Assembly: GCF_021412565.1 (NCBI RefSeq)
Contig: NZ_JAKCLJ010000005.1
Coordinates: forward strand, 182,588 to 246,587
Reading direction: 5' to 3'
Length of the DNA: 64,000 nt
Source: Shewanella sp. AS1
GTDB taxonomy: Bacteria; Pseudomonadota; Gammaproteobacteria; Enterobacterales; Shewanellaceae
Shown: piece after piece, positions 43,527 through 51,589 of the stretch
How the letters are laid out: every line of letters starts with the position of its first letter
Numbering within the stretch: position 1 is the stretch's first letter
The notes under the pieces: generated by a model
What the model saw: only the letters and a program-made list of their open reading frames with translations
Told to the model about the DNA's origin: nothing
The model's database searches: none
Translations under genes and position numbers: made by a program

Positions 43527-43640
43527 CACCTAACCAGAAAACAGGTTAGGTGTTCTAAATGAACCGCCCTGTGCGGAGCCGCAAGCAGGGGGGGGGGCTG
43601 GAGGCTAGAAACCTCCGGCTACCCGATTATGTTATTCATG
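43527..43640 (+). ncRNA. Structured element resembling a group II intron fragment
   Basis: Three stems follow each other: CACCTAACC/GGTTAGGTG (43527-43552, perfect), a two-tier stem CCCTG-GCGG/CCGC-CAGGG (about 43566-43590), and GGAGG/CCTCC (about 43600-43616). The wording GAACCGCC...GTGCGGAGCCGC...CTACCCGATTA is like the segment found beside the reverse-transcriptase gene of bacterial group II introns. No reverse transcriptase is present, so this would be a remnant. A perfect hairpin GCACTTTC/GAAAGTGC follows at 43749-43771. Confidence 0.5.
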
Positions 43641-44015
43641 TTAAAAATCGCCTCCATTTTTGGGGTGCCCTCCTTTACCCAAAGGTGGCACATGATGGTG
43701 TTTATGTATGTGATCGACTGGTATGGTCATTCTTACAACAAGAGGATAGCACTTTCTTAACTCGAAAGTGCCCCAAAACGAGTCAGGGAAGCCAGATTGC
43801 TTTTTGTTACACATAGGGTTGACCTAAATTTAGCAATGTTACAAATTGCCTACACATCGGTAATATTTCAGTTTTCGAGCCATTAGAGTACCAATTAAAT
43901 TTAATTTTTGTAATTAGACTAAGTTGTTATTATTGACTTCGGGCTTAATCATATATCATTGAATAATGTAGGCGCCTCATGATGTGAATTTAGCGCCTAC
44001 ATTATTTGGCTATAT

Positions 44016-44198
44016 TTAACCCTGTGACTTATCTTTTATAATTTTTTCTAACTCACTAAGCTTTACCCACACAGCAACTATAAGCGCCAAACAAGCGCTA
44101 AATAATAAACTAGGGTCTTTAACTCCATCACTAAAGTAATACATACACGAAAAAGCTATAGAAATTAAAAAAATAATTGCAATTCGAAAATTCAACAT
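44016..44198 (-). CDS. Small two-helix membrane protein, function unknown
   Basis: A 60-residue, AT-rich gene. Two hydrophobic segments (FRIAIIFLISIAFSCMYYF and LLFSACLALIVAVWVKL) and a charged tail (SELEKIIKDKSQG). It lies 24 bp after the stop of an orphan exported protein on the same strand and may share its transcript. No family recognised. Confidence 0.6.
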   Translation of the reverse strand: MLNFRIAIIFLISIAFSCMYYFSDGVKDPSLLFSACLALIVAVWVKLSELEKIIKDKSQG

Positions 44199-44222
44199 AA
44201 ATTAATATCCCGTAGATTTTTG

Positions 44223-45179
44223 TTACAATAACCAAGACTCGCAATATAAACCATCAGCTGTAGTTCCAGTATATTCAACCCAAAGTTCGCAAGATGCATC
44301 AACCGAAAATGAACTCCCGCCACTTGGCCCAGAGGTAACCTCTCCGGTACTAACACCACCGCCAGTGCTCTTATTTGTAACATCTTCAATAGTCAAACCT
44401 TGTTCAGCTAAACAAGATGAGTAGGCATTTGTTGCTGATTCTGCTGACGACATGCAACTGACATCTGCGCTGAATAACCCCGCAACGCTGTCTGCGAAAT
44501 GGTAAACTCCACTGGCACAGGTCACTGTTGCCGCAGGTGTTGGGCAAGTAACAAGGAGAAGTACCGCTGAACCTATAACCCTCAATCTTGGAAGGGCTAA
44601 ACAATCACCAATAGTAGAGTATCCGTTAAAGCGGGTTGAATAGTTTGCTGATTCTAGTGCACACGAAGTATCGCTTTCTGCTGCACCTGCAGGTAAATTA
44701 TCGAACATACTTGATGTATTTAAAGGTCTAAATGGATCTTTCTGCGGTAAATCAGCAAAACCAAGCCGGTCAACAAATCCATTAAATCTATTTAACAATG
44801 TTTGATTTTGAGAGAGCAATGTCCAGCTAGGATGAGAGGTAGCTGTTAAACTATATGTTTTTGTTTCCCGGTAAGGAATATTATCGGGGAATGAAGGCTG
44901 TTGGTTCGGATATGGGAGGATTGTTGTAGATACCTCCTCAACTATCTTTGAATTTAAATTAATTTTTCGATAACTTCCATCTGCGAAGGAAAGTTTTAAA
45001 TAATTACTATCTACAAAAACAGTTAGTTTTGCAGCCCCCGTTGAACTTGTTGAAAAATAATAGCCTGACTGTGTTATATCTAAATAATCACCATTATCTG
45101 ATATATGCGCTACTTCCTCCGCCTTCGCTAGGCCAAACCCACTAATTACTAATGCTATAATCCATAAAGCTTTTTTCAT
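44223..45179 (-). CDS. Orphan exported cysteine-rich protein
   Basis: A 318-residue protein with a Sec signal (KKALWIIALVISGFGLAKAEE). AAGGAG nine bases before ATG 45179 favours this start over the frame start at 45212. The mature part has about ten cysteines in pairs (SDTSCALES, IGDCLAL, VTCPTPAATVTCAS, VSCMSS, SSCLAE, ASCELW, YCESWLL), suggesting disulfides or surface exposure, and a Gly/Ser linker near residue 285. I recognise no domain. Its base composition is AT-rich like the rest of this island. Confidence 0.72.
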   Translation of the reverse strand: MKKALWIIALVISGFGLAKAEEVAHISDNGDYLDITQSGYYFSTSSTGAAKLTVFVDSNYLKLSFADGSYRKINLNSKIVEEVSTTILPYPNQQPSFPDNIPYRETKTYSLTATSHPSWTLLSQNQTLLNRFNGFVDRLGFADLPQKDPFRPLNTSSMFDNLPAGAAESDTSCALESANYSTRFNGYSTIGDCLALPRLRVIGSAVLLLVTCPTPAATVTCASGVYHFADSVAGLFSADVSCMSSAESATNAYSSCLAEQGLTIEDVTNKSTGGGVSTGEVTSGPSGGSSFSVDASCELWVEYTGTTADGLYCESWLL

Positions 45180-45229
45180 GTGATTAAACTCCTTGTCTTG
45201 TAAAACACACAAAAATTTTCTAACAAATT

Positions 45230-45450
45230 TTTATCACTATTGCAATGGTAAAATGTATGTTTGTGCTGATTCGGTGGTTTCCCAAAGGGAGCCCGGAATA
45301 ACGACGCGAATTTAACTCCGAAGTGCACCACTCGCTAATTTAGGCAACCTTACGTAATTCATTGAATACCGCGACAGGCTGCCTAATGGCGATTCTCATT
45401 GCACCACTTCTTTTCCCGCGCTGACTCGTTGTTTGTGCCAAACGAGAGAT
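45230..45450. other. Non-coding stretch, possible mobile-element relic
   Basis: This stretch is less AT-rich than the flanking orphan genes. On the minus strand a short frame reads MRIAIRQPVAVFNELRKVA then stop (near 45400-45340), which looks like the tail of a longer gene, but it has no upstream continuation. I see no complete gene. Confidence 0.3.
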
Positions 45451-45678
45451 TCACTGGAAGTTTTTTACTATAAAACTTAATCCAAGATTGGTGTTTGTAT
45501 CCCGTGATGAATAAGAAGAACCGCAAGCTTCGTTGTAGATGAATGCTCGCATATCATTAAGGTTGTATTGGTTTGTATAATTTCTCGCTGCGATATTAAG
45601 AACGTCTGAGCAGTCTGCTGATGAGACAGCGGAAAATAGAACAAGGGGTAAAACTGAAAATAATTTTAGTACTTTCAT
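45451..45678 (-). CDS. Small exported protein, function unknown
   Basis: A 75-residue protein with a Sec signal (KVLKLFSVLPLVLFSAVSSA). Its mature part holds two cysteines (DCSDVLN and EACGSSYSS) likely to form a disulfide. GGAG six bases before ATG 45678 decides the start against ATG 45690. LGLSFIVKNFQ at the end looks like a beta strand followed by a stop, so it could be a truncated piece of a larger outer-membrane protein. Confidence 0.6.
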   Translation of the reverse strand: MKVLKLFSVLPLVLFSAVSSADCSDVLNIAARNYTNQYNLNDMRAFIYNEACGSSYSSRDTNTNLGLSFIVKNFQ

Positions 45679-45894
45679 TTCGATCTCCATAATGATTTTT
45701 GCATCTCATGTTAATTAACCTTTTATTCAATCTTCTTATCACTGCTGCGCGCACAACCTATAGCATTATTAGTGCGCACGGATTTTGGCTGAAAAATACA
45801 CAAAATCCATTGGGTTCAAATACGACTGTATAACCATACAGTTTTGCCACTTTTGCTGAAAGGGTAAACGCAGCTGCGACCTTCGGCAGCATGG

Positions 45895-46020
45895 CCGCTC
45901 CTTGACGTCCATGTCACCGCGGCATTTGTGAATCCATTCACATCAGATGCCATCGCTGAGCCTCCATGGACGGATTCACGGCGTGTAGCAGGTGTATCTG
46001 CACGCAGGGAGTTTTAGGAC
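45895..46020. repeat. Palindrome-rich intergenic element
   Basis: A GC-richer block in an AT-rich intergenic region. It contains the perfect palindrome TGTGAAT-CC-ATTCACA at 45927-45942 and further partly complementary words (GTCCATG, CCATGGAC, GGATTCAC). It looks like a copy of a dispersed intergenic repeat of the genus, but only one copy lies in this window. Confidence 0.4.
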
Positions 46021-46093
46021 TGTCGCAGTTAATTAACACAAATTGAAATGTGAGCTGCGATCTCAGTGAAAGTTAAGTGCAAACTAAGTGAAC

Positions 46094-46372
46094 TTATGTC
46101 CTGTACAGCACCTTGATGACATGCCAGCCGAACTTGGTTTTGACTAAATGCGGAGTGATCAGCTCGCCGCTGAAACAGACTTTATCGAACGCAGGCACCA
46201 TCTGGCCTTGCTTAAATTCTCCTAAGCTGCCGCCTTTTTTACCCGACGGGCAGGTGGAATATTTCTTGGCAAGCAGGTCGAATTTAGCCCCCTTGTTGAG
46301 CTGCTTGATGATCTCTTCGGCCTGTTCTTTGTGCTTGACTAAAATATGAAGTGCCGCTGCTGTTCTTGCCAT
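46094..46372 (-). CDS. ppiC: Peptidyl-prolyl cis-trans isomerase, parvulin type
   Basis: A 92-residue single-domain parvulin: [83 protein letters not shown]. The length and the absence of a signal peptide fit cytoplasmic PpiC (Par10) of E. coli. It accelerates proline isomerisation in folding proteins. A 7-nt tandem repeat sits 25-130 bp upstream of its start. Confidence 0.95.
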   Translation of the reverse strand: MARTAAALHILVKHKEQAEEIIKQLNKGAKFDLLAKKYSTCPSGKKGGSLGEFKQGQMVPAFDKVCFSGELITPHLVKTKFGWHVIKVLYRT

Positions 46373-46396
46373 ACTCTGCTCTGTTTGGTTATTTAG

Positions 46397-46504
46397 GCTC
46401 GTAGCTCGTAGCTCGTAGCTCGTAACTCGAAGCTCGTAACTCGTAGCTCGTAACTCGTAGCTCGTAGCTCGTAGCTCGTAGCTCTAAGCTTTAAGCTCGA
46501 AGCT
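46397..46504. repeat. Heptanucleotide tandem repeat (GCTCGTA)n
   Basis: About fifteen consecutive units of GCTCGTA, with variants ACTCGTA, ACTCGAA and, at the far end, GCTCTAA/GCTTTAA/GCTCGAA. It lies in the divergent promoter region of ppiC and the LysR gene. A 7-nt unit in a promoter can change spacing by slippage. Confidence 0.9.
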
Positions 46505-46738
46505 GTTCTAACTGATTCGATTAAAAGAGGTGAAAGTGAAATTATACCAAGCTACTAGCGCAGATCCATCCTAGTGGAGAATTTCACCATCAGATAATGA
46601 TTATGTTAGCTTTTATTGATTTAGCATAAGTTTGCAGCCGAGTTTGCTGCTGTGGCAATTGGGTGGCTTTGTTATACTGGCTCTTTTTTGATTCTGACTA
46701 TTTTAATCTGGCATTTCAGTTTTCGGCGGAGTTGCGTT

Positions 46739-47638
46739 ATGGCGCGTTATCTAGGCAATGAGTTACAGCTTATCCACCTGTTCGTCCATCTGGTCAATGT
46801 GGGCGGCTTCTCTCAGGTGGCCAAGGAGCTGGGCATGCCCATCGCCACCGTCAGCCGCAAGATCACTAAGCTGGAAGAGAGCCTCGACACTCAGCTGATC
46901 ATGCGCAGCACCCGCAAGCTCAGACTCACCGAAGAGGGCAGTCGCCTGTTTGCCCGTTATCAGAACGCCGTGGCCTATTTCGACAGCTGTGGCGATACCG
47001 GGCTGGAAAAGCCTGAGGGTACGCTGCGTATCGCCGCCCCTGTGTCGATCATCTCGATGATCTTTATGGAGGTGATCAACGCCTTCTCTAAGACCTATCC
47101 CGATATTCAGCTGCACATTACCCAGAACAACAGCAGTATCGATCTTATCGACGAGGGGGTGGATGTGGCGATTGTCGGCGGCGCCCAGCCCGATTCCTCC
47201 TGGGTGTCAAAATCCCTGGGGGTGCTGGATTACGGCCTGTTTGCCTCGCCCGCTTATCTGGCGGCGCGATCTGCCTTGACCCATCCGTCTCAGCTGCCAC
47301 AGCACAGCTTGATCAAGGTCTGGCCGCTGTTTAACTGGTCGATGCAACATATAGATGGCGAGCGTTTCTATTATGAGGGGCCGGCTAAGCTGACTCTGGG
47401 CGATATTCACGGCGCGGTGAAGGCCTGTGTGGATGACGGCGGTATCCTCTATGGACCGGCGCTGTTTATGAAACAGGAACTCAATCAGGGCTTGTTGTTG
47501 CCTGTACTGCCCGAGTGGCAGGGAGAGCAGCGGCGTATCTCACTGCTGTACCATCAGCGCAGTCAGCAGCCGCTGAAGGTGAAGCTGTTTATCGAGTTTA
47601 TGCAGCAGCGCGCCACCGGCTTGTTCGATCGCCACTGA
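46739..47638 (+). CDS. LysR family transcriptional regulator
   Basis: A 299-residue regulator: N-terminal winged helix-turn-helix (LQLIHLFVHLVNVGGFSQVAKELGMPIATVSRKITKLEESLDTQLIMRSTRKLRLTEEG, split here only by its natural order) and a C-terminal effector-binding domain (about 90-295). The first frame codon is at 46652, but an N-terminal extension of 29 hydrophobic residues would be unusual; GGAG eight bases before ATG 46739 supports the shorter form. It is convergent with the lldEFG operon, so a link to lactate is possible but not shown. Confidence 0.9.
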   Translation: MARYLGNELQLIHLFVHLVNVGGFSQVAKELGMPIATVSRKITKLEESLDTQLIMRSTRKLRLTEEGSRLFARYQNAVAYFDSCGDTGLEKPEGTLRIAAPVSIISMIFMEVINAFSKTYPDIQLHITQNNSSIDLIDEGVDVAIVGGAQPDSSWVSKSLGVLDYGLFASPAYLAARSALTHPSQLPQHSLIKVWPLFNWSMQHIDGERFYYEGPAKLTLGDIHGAVKACVDDGGILYGPALFMKQELNQGLLLPVLPEWQGEQRRISLLYHQRSQQPLKVKLFIEFMQQRATGLFDRH

Positions 47639-47660
47639 TCTGCATTCTGCTATAAATAAA

Positions 47661-47690
47661 AACGGCCAGCGACTTCCATCGCTGGCCGTT
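47661..47690. terminator. Bidirectional terminator between lysR and lldEFG
   Basis: AACGGCCAGCGA pairs perfectly with TCGCTGGCCGTT around CTTCCA. A and T runs flank it. It lies between two convergent genes. Confidence 0.85.
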
Positions 47691-47729
47691 TGCTTGTATC
47701 AGGACTCTAGCTTTAGCTGCTATGAAGCG

Positions 47730-48299
47730 TTAAACCAGATACACATCCAGGCTACAGGCGCCGTGGGCACCCACGACGAGCGCCTGCTCGATATCGGCGG
47801 TTTTCGAAGGACCGGCGATAAACAGGCCAAACTCGCCCTGATTGAGTGTTATGCGCTCAACTGCCTGATGCATGTTGGCCAGCACTGTCTCTGGTTTGAC
47901 CGTCAGTAACAGGTTCTCGCAGATGAAGGGGGTGACCCGATGGCCAAGGCGACTGGTGTTCACCCAGATGGCGCCATTTTCGGCCACGCCGAGATCGCCC
48001 TCGATCACCGCAAAGTCGATATCTTTGAGCTCGTGGGCGGTTTCTGGCGTTTCGCGGTTGCCTTTGATGCCATCCACGGTTGAAATCACCTGTTGTCCGC
48101 TGGCGATAAGCTCATCGACTCTTGCTTGCAGACCCGCCAGGCCTCCTTCGCGGTGCAGTTTGGCCGCCACTGTGGTCAGGCTGTTATCAAACTGACCGAG
48201 CAGATCGTCGATCCGCGGGCCGATCTCAATCTTAGGCATAGCTTGTGGTTCGACGGCCACCTGTGTCAGGGCTTCTAGGATAGATTGTTTGCTCGACAT
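47730..48299 (-). CDS. lutC: L-lactate oxidation complex subunit LldG/LutC
   Basis: A 189-residue LUD-domain protein beginning MSSKQSILEAL. The conserved part is FAVIEGDLGVAENGAIWV, followed by RVTPFICENLLLTVK and the C-terminal FIAGPSKTADIEQALVVGAHGACSLDVYLV, where G-x-S-K-T-A-D-I-E is diagnostic. The frame runs open upstream to 48407 but overlaps lutB there; ATG 48299, one base after the lutB stop and behind GAGG, is the right start. It completes the three-protein enzyme that oxidises L-lactate to pyruvate. Confidence 0.93.
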   Translation of the reverse strand: MSSKQSILEALTQVAVEPQAMPKIEIGPRIDDLLGQFDNSLTTVAAKLHREGGLAGLQARVDELIASGQQVISTVDGIKGNRETPETAHELKDIDFAVIEGDLGVAENGAIWVNTSRLGHRVTPFICENLLLTVKPETVLANMHQAVERITLNQGEFGLFIAGPSKTADIEQALVVGAHGACSLDVYLV

Positions 48300-48300
48300 A

Positions 48301-49662
48301 TTACTGACCTCTGTGTTTGTTAAACCAAGCTTCGAAGCTCGAATCCGGGGCGACCGGCAGTTCACGGTATTTACCCCAGGCACCTGAGAAAGGCTTGAGC
48401 ACTGCACCGGGGAGGATCTTGAGTGCGCCGCGCGCCACGCTCATTGAGCAGTTGAGCAGGGTTTCGCTGGCCATAAACTTACCCACCATAGGCATATAGC
48501 TGCTCTTACCATAGGGCAGCTTGCCCGCCTGCGCCTTGAGGCGGCGCTGATAATGGATGATCTTATCCAGTGGCACCTTAGTGGGGCAGACATAGGTACA
48601 GCTGCCGCACAGGGTACAGGCCCAGGGGATAGAGTGGGTGTCATCGGCGCCCGAGCCGACCGCGATACCGATAGGACCAGGAATGGTGTAGTTGTAGCTG
48701 TAACCGCCCGAGCGACGATATACAGGGCAGGTATTGAGACAGCCACCACAGCGGATACACTTGAGCGACTCGGCCAGGATCTTATCCTTGAGCATCTCGG
48801 TGCGGCCGTTATCCACTATGATGATGTGCATCTCGCCGCCCGTCTGTGGGCCACGGTAGAAGGAGCTGTAGGTGGTCACAGGCTGGCCTGTGGCGTTGCG
48901 CGCCAGGGTGCGCAGCAGCACGGCGGCGCTGTCCAGATTAGGCACTATCTTGTCTATCCCCATGGAGTGCAGCTGCAGCTTAGGCAGGTTGGCTCCCATG
49001 TCGGCGTTACCTTCGTTGGTGCAGACCACCACGGCGCCCTTGTCGGCGATCGCCATATTGACCCCTGTCATGGCGGCATCGGCCGAGAGGAACTGCTCGC
49101 GCAGATGCGCACGGGCGGCGCGGGTCAGGTAAAGGGGATCGGAGGCGCCTTCGTCTGTGCCCAGTTTTTCATGGAACAGCTCGCCCACTTCCTCTTTCTT
49201 CAAGTGGATAGCAGGCACCACAATATGTGATGGGGGCTGCTTCTTCAGCTGTATGATGCGCTCGCCTAAGTCTGTGTCGATCACTTCGATTCCCTGACTT
49301 TCTAAGTAGGGGTTGAGGTGACACTCTTCGGTCAACATAGACTTGGATTTGACCAGTTTTTTCACCTGTTTGGCGGCCAGGATCTGATGCACTATGCGGT
49401 TGTGCTCATTACCGTCTTTGGCCCAGTGCACCTGGATACCGTTGGCGAGACAGTTCTGCTCGAAGCTTTCCAGATATTGCCCCAGGTGGGTCAGGGTATG
49501 GAGTTTGAGCTCCGAGCCGAGTTGACGCAGCTGCTCCCACTCTGGCACAGAGGCCGCGGCGCGATCGCGCTTTTCCCTCAGAGCCCACAGCGCCTTGGAG
49601 TGCCAATCAACGCGTGCTTCATCCTGGCAAAATATTTCGGCTTTGTTAGCATGAGTTTGCAT
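48301..49662 (-). CDS. lutB: L-lactate oxidation complex subunit LldF/LutB, iron-sulfur protein
   Basis: A 453-residue protein: LUD domain in the first two thirds (MLTEECHLNPYLESQGIEVIDTDLGERIIQL, GVNMAIADKGAVVVCTNEGNADM) and two 4Fe-4S clusters of ferredoxin type, CIRCGGCLNTCP from Cys302 and CTLCGSCTYVCP from Cys349. It relays electrons in the membrane-associated lactate-oxidising complex. It starts 9 bp after the lutA stop. Confidence 0.95.
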   Translation of the reverse strand: MQTHANKAEIFCQDEARVDWHSKALWALREKRDRAAASVPEWEQLRQLGSELKLHTLTHLGQYLESFEQNCLANGIQVHWAKDGNEHNRIVHQILAAKQVKKLVKSKSMLTEECHLNPYLESQGIEVIDTDLGERIIQLKKQPPSHIVVPAIHLKKEEVGELFHEKLGTDEGASDPLYLTRAARAHLREQFLSADAAMTGVNMAIADKGAVVVCTNEGNADMGANLPKLQLHSMGIDKIVPNLDSAAVLLRTLARNATGQPVTTYSSFYRGPQTGGEMHIIIVDNGRTEMLKDKILAESLKCIRCGGCLNTCPVYRRSGGYSYNYTIPGPIGIAVGSGADDTHSIPWACTLCGSCTYVCPTKVPLDKIIHYQRRLKAQAGKLPYGKSSYMPMVGKFMASETLLNCSMSVARGALKILPGAVLKPFSGAWGKYRELPVAPDSSFEAWFNKHRGQ

Positions 49663-49671
49663 AGTGTTCTC

Positions 49672-50418
49672 CTACAGCGCAGCGTTGATAACTTGGGCAA
49701 TATGCAAGGTCTGGATCGGCAGCTTCTGGCGGCGGATCATGCCATCTAAGTGCAGCAGACAAGAGGGGTCGAAACCCACTGCATATTGGGCGCCAGTTTC
49801 GGCGTGAGCTTGAGCCTTATCCTTGCCCATCTTGGCCGACAGCGCGCCTTCATCTACGGCGAAGGTACCGCCGAAACCGCAGCACTCATCGCGGCGTTCG
49901 GGATAAACAATCTCGATATTGGGAATGTTTTTCAGTACAGCTTCGACCTTGTTCATCCTTGGCCCCATCTGCTCACTCGGGGTGGCTAGATCCAGCATAC
50001 GAATGCCGTGGCAGCTGAGCTGCAAACTGATCTTATGGTTAAAGGGCTTGCTAAATTGCGCGATCGGCGCGACATCATGGAGGAACTCGGTCAGTTCATA
50101 GAGCTTATCTATCACTGCCTGAGCTTCTGGGCTGGAGTCAAACTCGTGGAAGTTCTCTTTCGCCGCAACTAGGCAGGAGGCGGCGGGGCAGACGATGGCG
50201 TCACACTCGACCCCTTTAAAGGCGTTGAGCAGTTTCAGTGTGGTTTTCTGGGCTTCGTTATAACAGCCTGAGTTGGTCATAGGCTGGCCACAGCAGGTTT
50301 GCCCTTTAGGTAAAATCACCTGATGACCAAGTTTTTCTAGTAGTTCGACTGTAGCTATGCCGACATGGGACATCATTTGGTTCACTAAACAGGGTATAAA
50401 CAGTGCTATCTTCATCAA
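49672..50418 (-). CDS. lutA: L-lactate oxidation complex subunit LldE/LutA
   Basis: A 248-residue protein with two CCG-domain motifs (QTCCGQPMTNSG and DECCGFGGTFAVDEG), each able to bind an Fe-S cluster, and the N-terminal FIPCLVNQM. It is first in the lldE-lldF-lldG operon, which in Shewanella replaces the flavin-dependent LldD for growth on L-lactate. No lactate permease or D-lactate dehydrogenase gene is next to it in this window, unlike the arrangement described in some Shewanella. Confidence 0.95.
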   Translation of the reverse strand: MMKIALFIPCLVNQMMSHVGIATVELLEKLGHQVILPKGQTCCGQPMTNSGCYNEAQKTTLKLLNAFKGVECDAIVCPAASCLVAAKENFHEFDSSPEAQAVIDKLYELTEFLHDVAPIAQFSKPFNHKISLQLSCHGIRMLDLATPSEQMGPRMNKVEAVLKNIPNIEIVYPERRDECCGFGGTFAVDEGALSAKMGKDKAQAHAETGAQYAVGFDPSCLLHLDGMIRRQKLPIQTLHIAQVINAAL

Positions 50419-50764
50419 GCGCTCTCTTATAGAAACAGAGTAGGAAAGATATTTAATAGCTTAATGTGAAGGTTTTCACCATTATGTAAGATATATCTAT
50501 CCCACTTTTATAGGGTTAGGCGTGGCGATCAATCTAAACCTATATCCACACAATAAGTAGTATTAATTTAGTAAATATATGATGGGATATTTCCAAAAAT
50601 GAAATAGTGTTGTTGCTCTATTTTTGGGTTACAACTTAAGCCTTTAGCTTAGGTTTGAGTAAAAGTCTTTAACTATGGTTTGAATAAAAACTGCTATGAG
50701 GCTTTTGGCTGTGGCTGGGTATGATGCAGCAACATTGGTATGCTAAGTAGATCACTGGATAAAG
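50419..50764. other. Divergent promoter region of lldEFG and the zinc-protein gene
   Basis: About 345 AT-rich bp. Two related words, GGTTTGAGTAAAAGTC and GGTTTGAATAAAAACT, lie about 30 bp apart near 50650-50695. No confident promoter or operator assigned. Confidence 0.4.
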
Positions 50765-51574
50765 GTGAATCGACTTAAGGGGCAAGGCAGAGGTGTGTTA
50801 AAACGGTATCGGGATCAACGGCGAGGGCCAGATTATCGTCAGGGCGAGCAGGTCAGTTTCAATGATATTAAACAGGTTTTTGGCTTAAACCATATTCGCC
50901 TGGGCAGCTGGGTGGATGAAGAGGAGAAGCACAAGGCGGCTAACTTCATCTTCGATGCCTTGGCAGATCTCGCTTATATCTTAAAGTTACCCCCGATGGC
51001 TATCGGTTTGCGCCAGAGTCTGAATCTGGCTTTTGGCAGCGGTGGTCAACCTGGGGTGCAAGCCCATTATATGCCCCCTGCGCGGGAGTTAGCCTTAGCC
51101 AAAAATGCCGGGGCTGGAGCCTTGGCCCATGAATTTTGGCATGCATTTGACCACTATATTGCAAGTAAGGCTTACCGGTTGGACTGTGCTGCTACCACCT
51201 TTGCCAGCAGTTGCTGGCTTAATGATGTGCCGACCATTTCCCATCCTTTGAATCAGCGGCTCGAAGCGCTATTTCAGACCAGTTTATTAACGGCAGACGG
51301 CCAGGACAGTCATGATTATGTCAAACGTGCCGTGGCGCTGGATAAGCAATATGGCCGCTACTATTTTGCCCATCCAAGCGAGCTTATGGCGCGGGCGTTC
51401 GAGGCCTGTATCGAGGTGCACCCTGAGGTCTATAACCCCTATCTGGTGAACGAAACGCTAGATTCTGAGCTTGCCAGGGCTGGGGGATATCCCGACCCTG
51501 AACACAGGCAGCAGATTTTTTTGCAGCTATTAAATTACTTCGCCCCGCTTGGGGAGGCTCTGCAGCGAGAGTAG
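50765..51574 (+). CDS. LPD1/CLCA_X-like zinc-dependent protein, function unknown
   Basis: A 269-residue cytoplasmic protein with a gluzincin-like HEFWHAFDHY motif (His122, Glu123, His126) in ALAKNAGAGALAHEFWHAF. The stretch IGLRQSLNLAFGSGGQPGVQAHYMP-PARELAL before it matches the LPD1 domain otherwise found in large polyvalent phage and conjugative-element proteins. A distal acidic segment (FAHPSELMARAFEACIEVH) may give the third metal ligand. The start is GTG. Proteins like this are named CLCA_X in some databases. It may be a peptidase; no substrate is known. It stands alone on the chromosome here. Confidence 0.75.
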   Translation: MNRLKGQGRGVLKRYRDQRRGPDYRQGEQVSFNDIKQVFGLNHIRLGSWVDEEEKHKAANFIFDALADLAYILKLPPMAIGLRQSLNLAFGSGGQPGVQAHYMPPARELALAKNAGAGALAHEFWHAFDHYIASKAYRLDCAATTFASSCWLNDVPTISHPLNQRLEALFQTSLLTADGQDSHDYVKRAVALDKQYGRYYFAHPSELMARAFEACIEVHPEVYNPYLVNETLDSELARAGGYPDPEHRQQIFLQLLNYFAPLGEALQRE

Positions 51575-51589
51575 TTACGCCAAGTCAGA

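Noticed and set aside
43559..43816. 85-codon frame beginning MNRPVRSRKQGGG
   Set aside because: It runs through the structured group II intron-like segment and a poly-G tract; better explained as RNA structure.
46397..46504. CRISPR array
   Set aside because: Units are 7 nt with no spacers; it is a simple tandem repeat.
48553..49230. 225-codon frame on the plus strand opposite lutB
   Set aside because: Antisense shadow of a conserved iron-sulfur protein gene; no start signal and no family resemblance.
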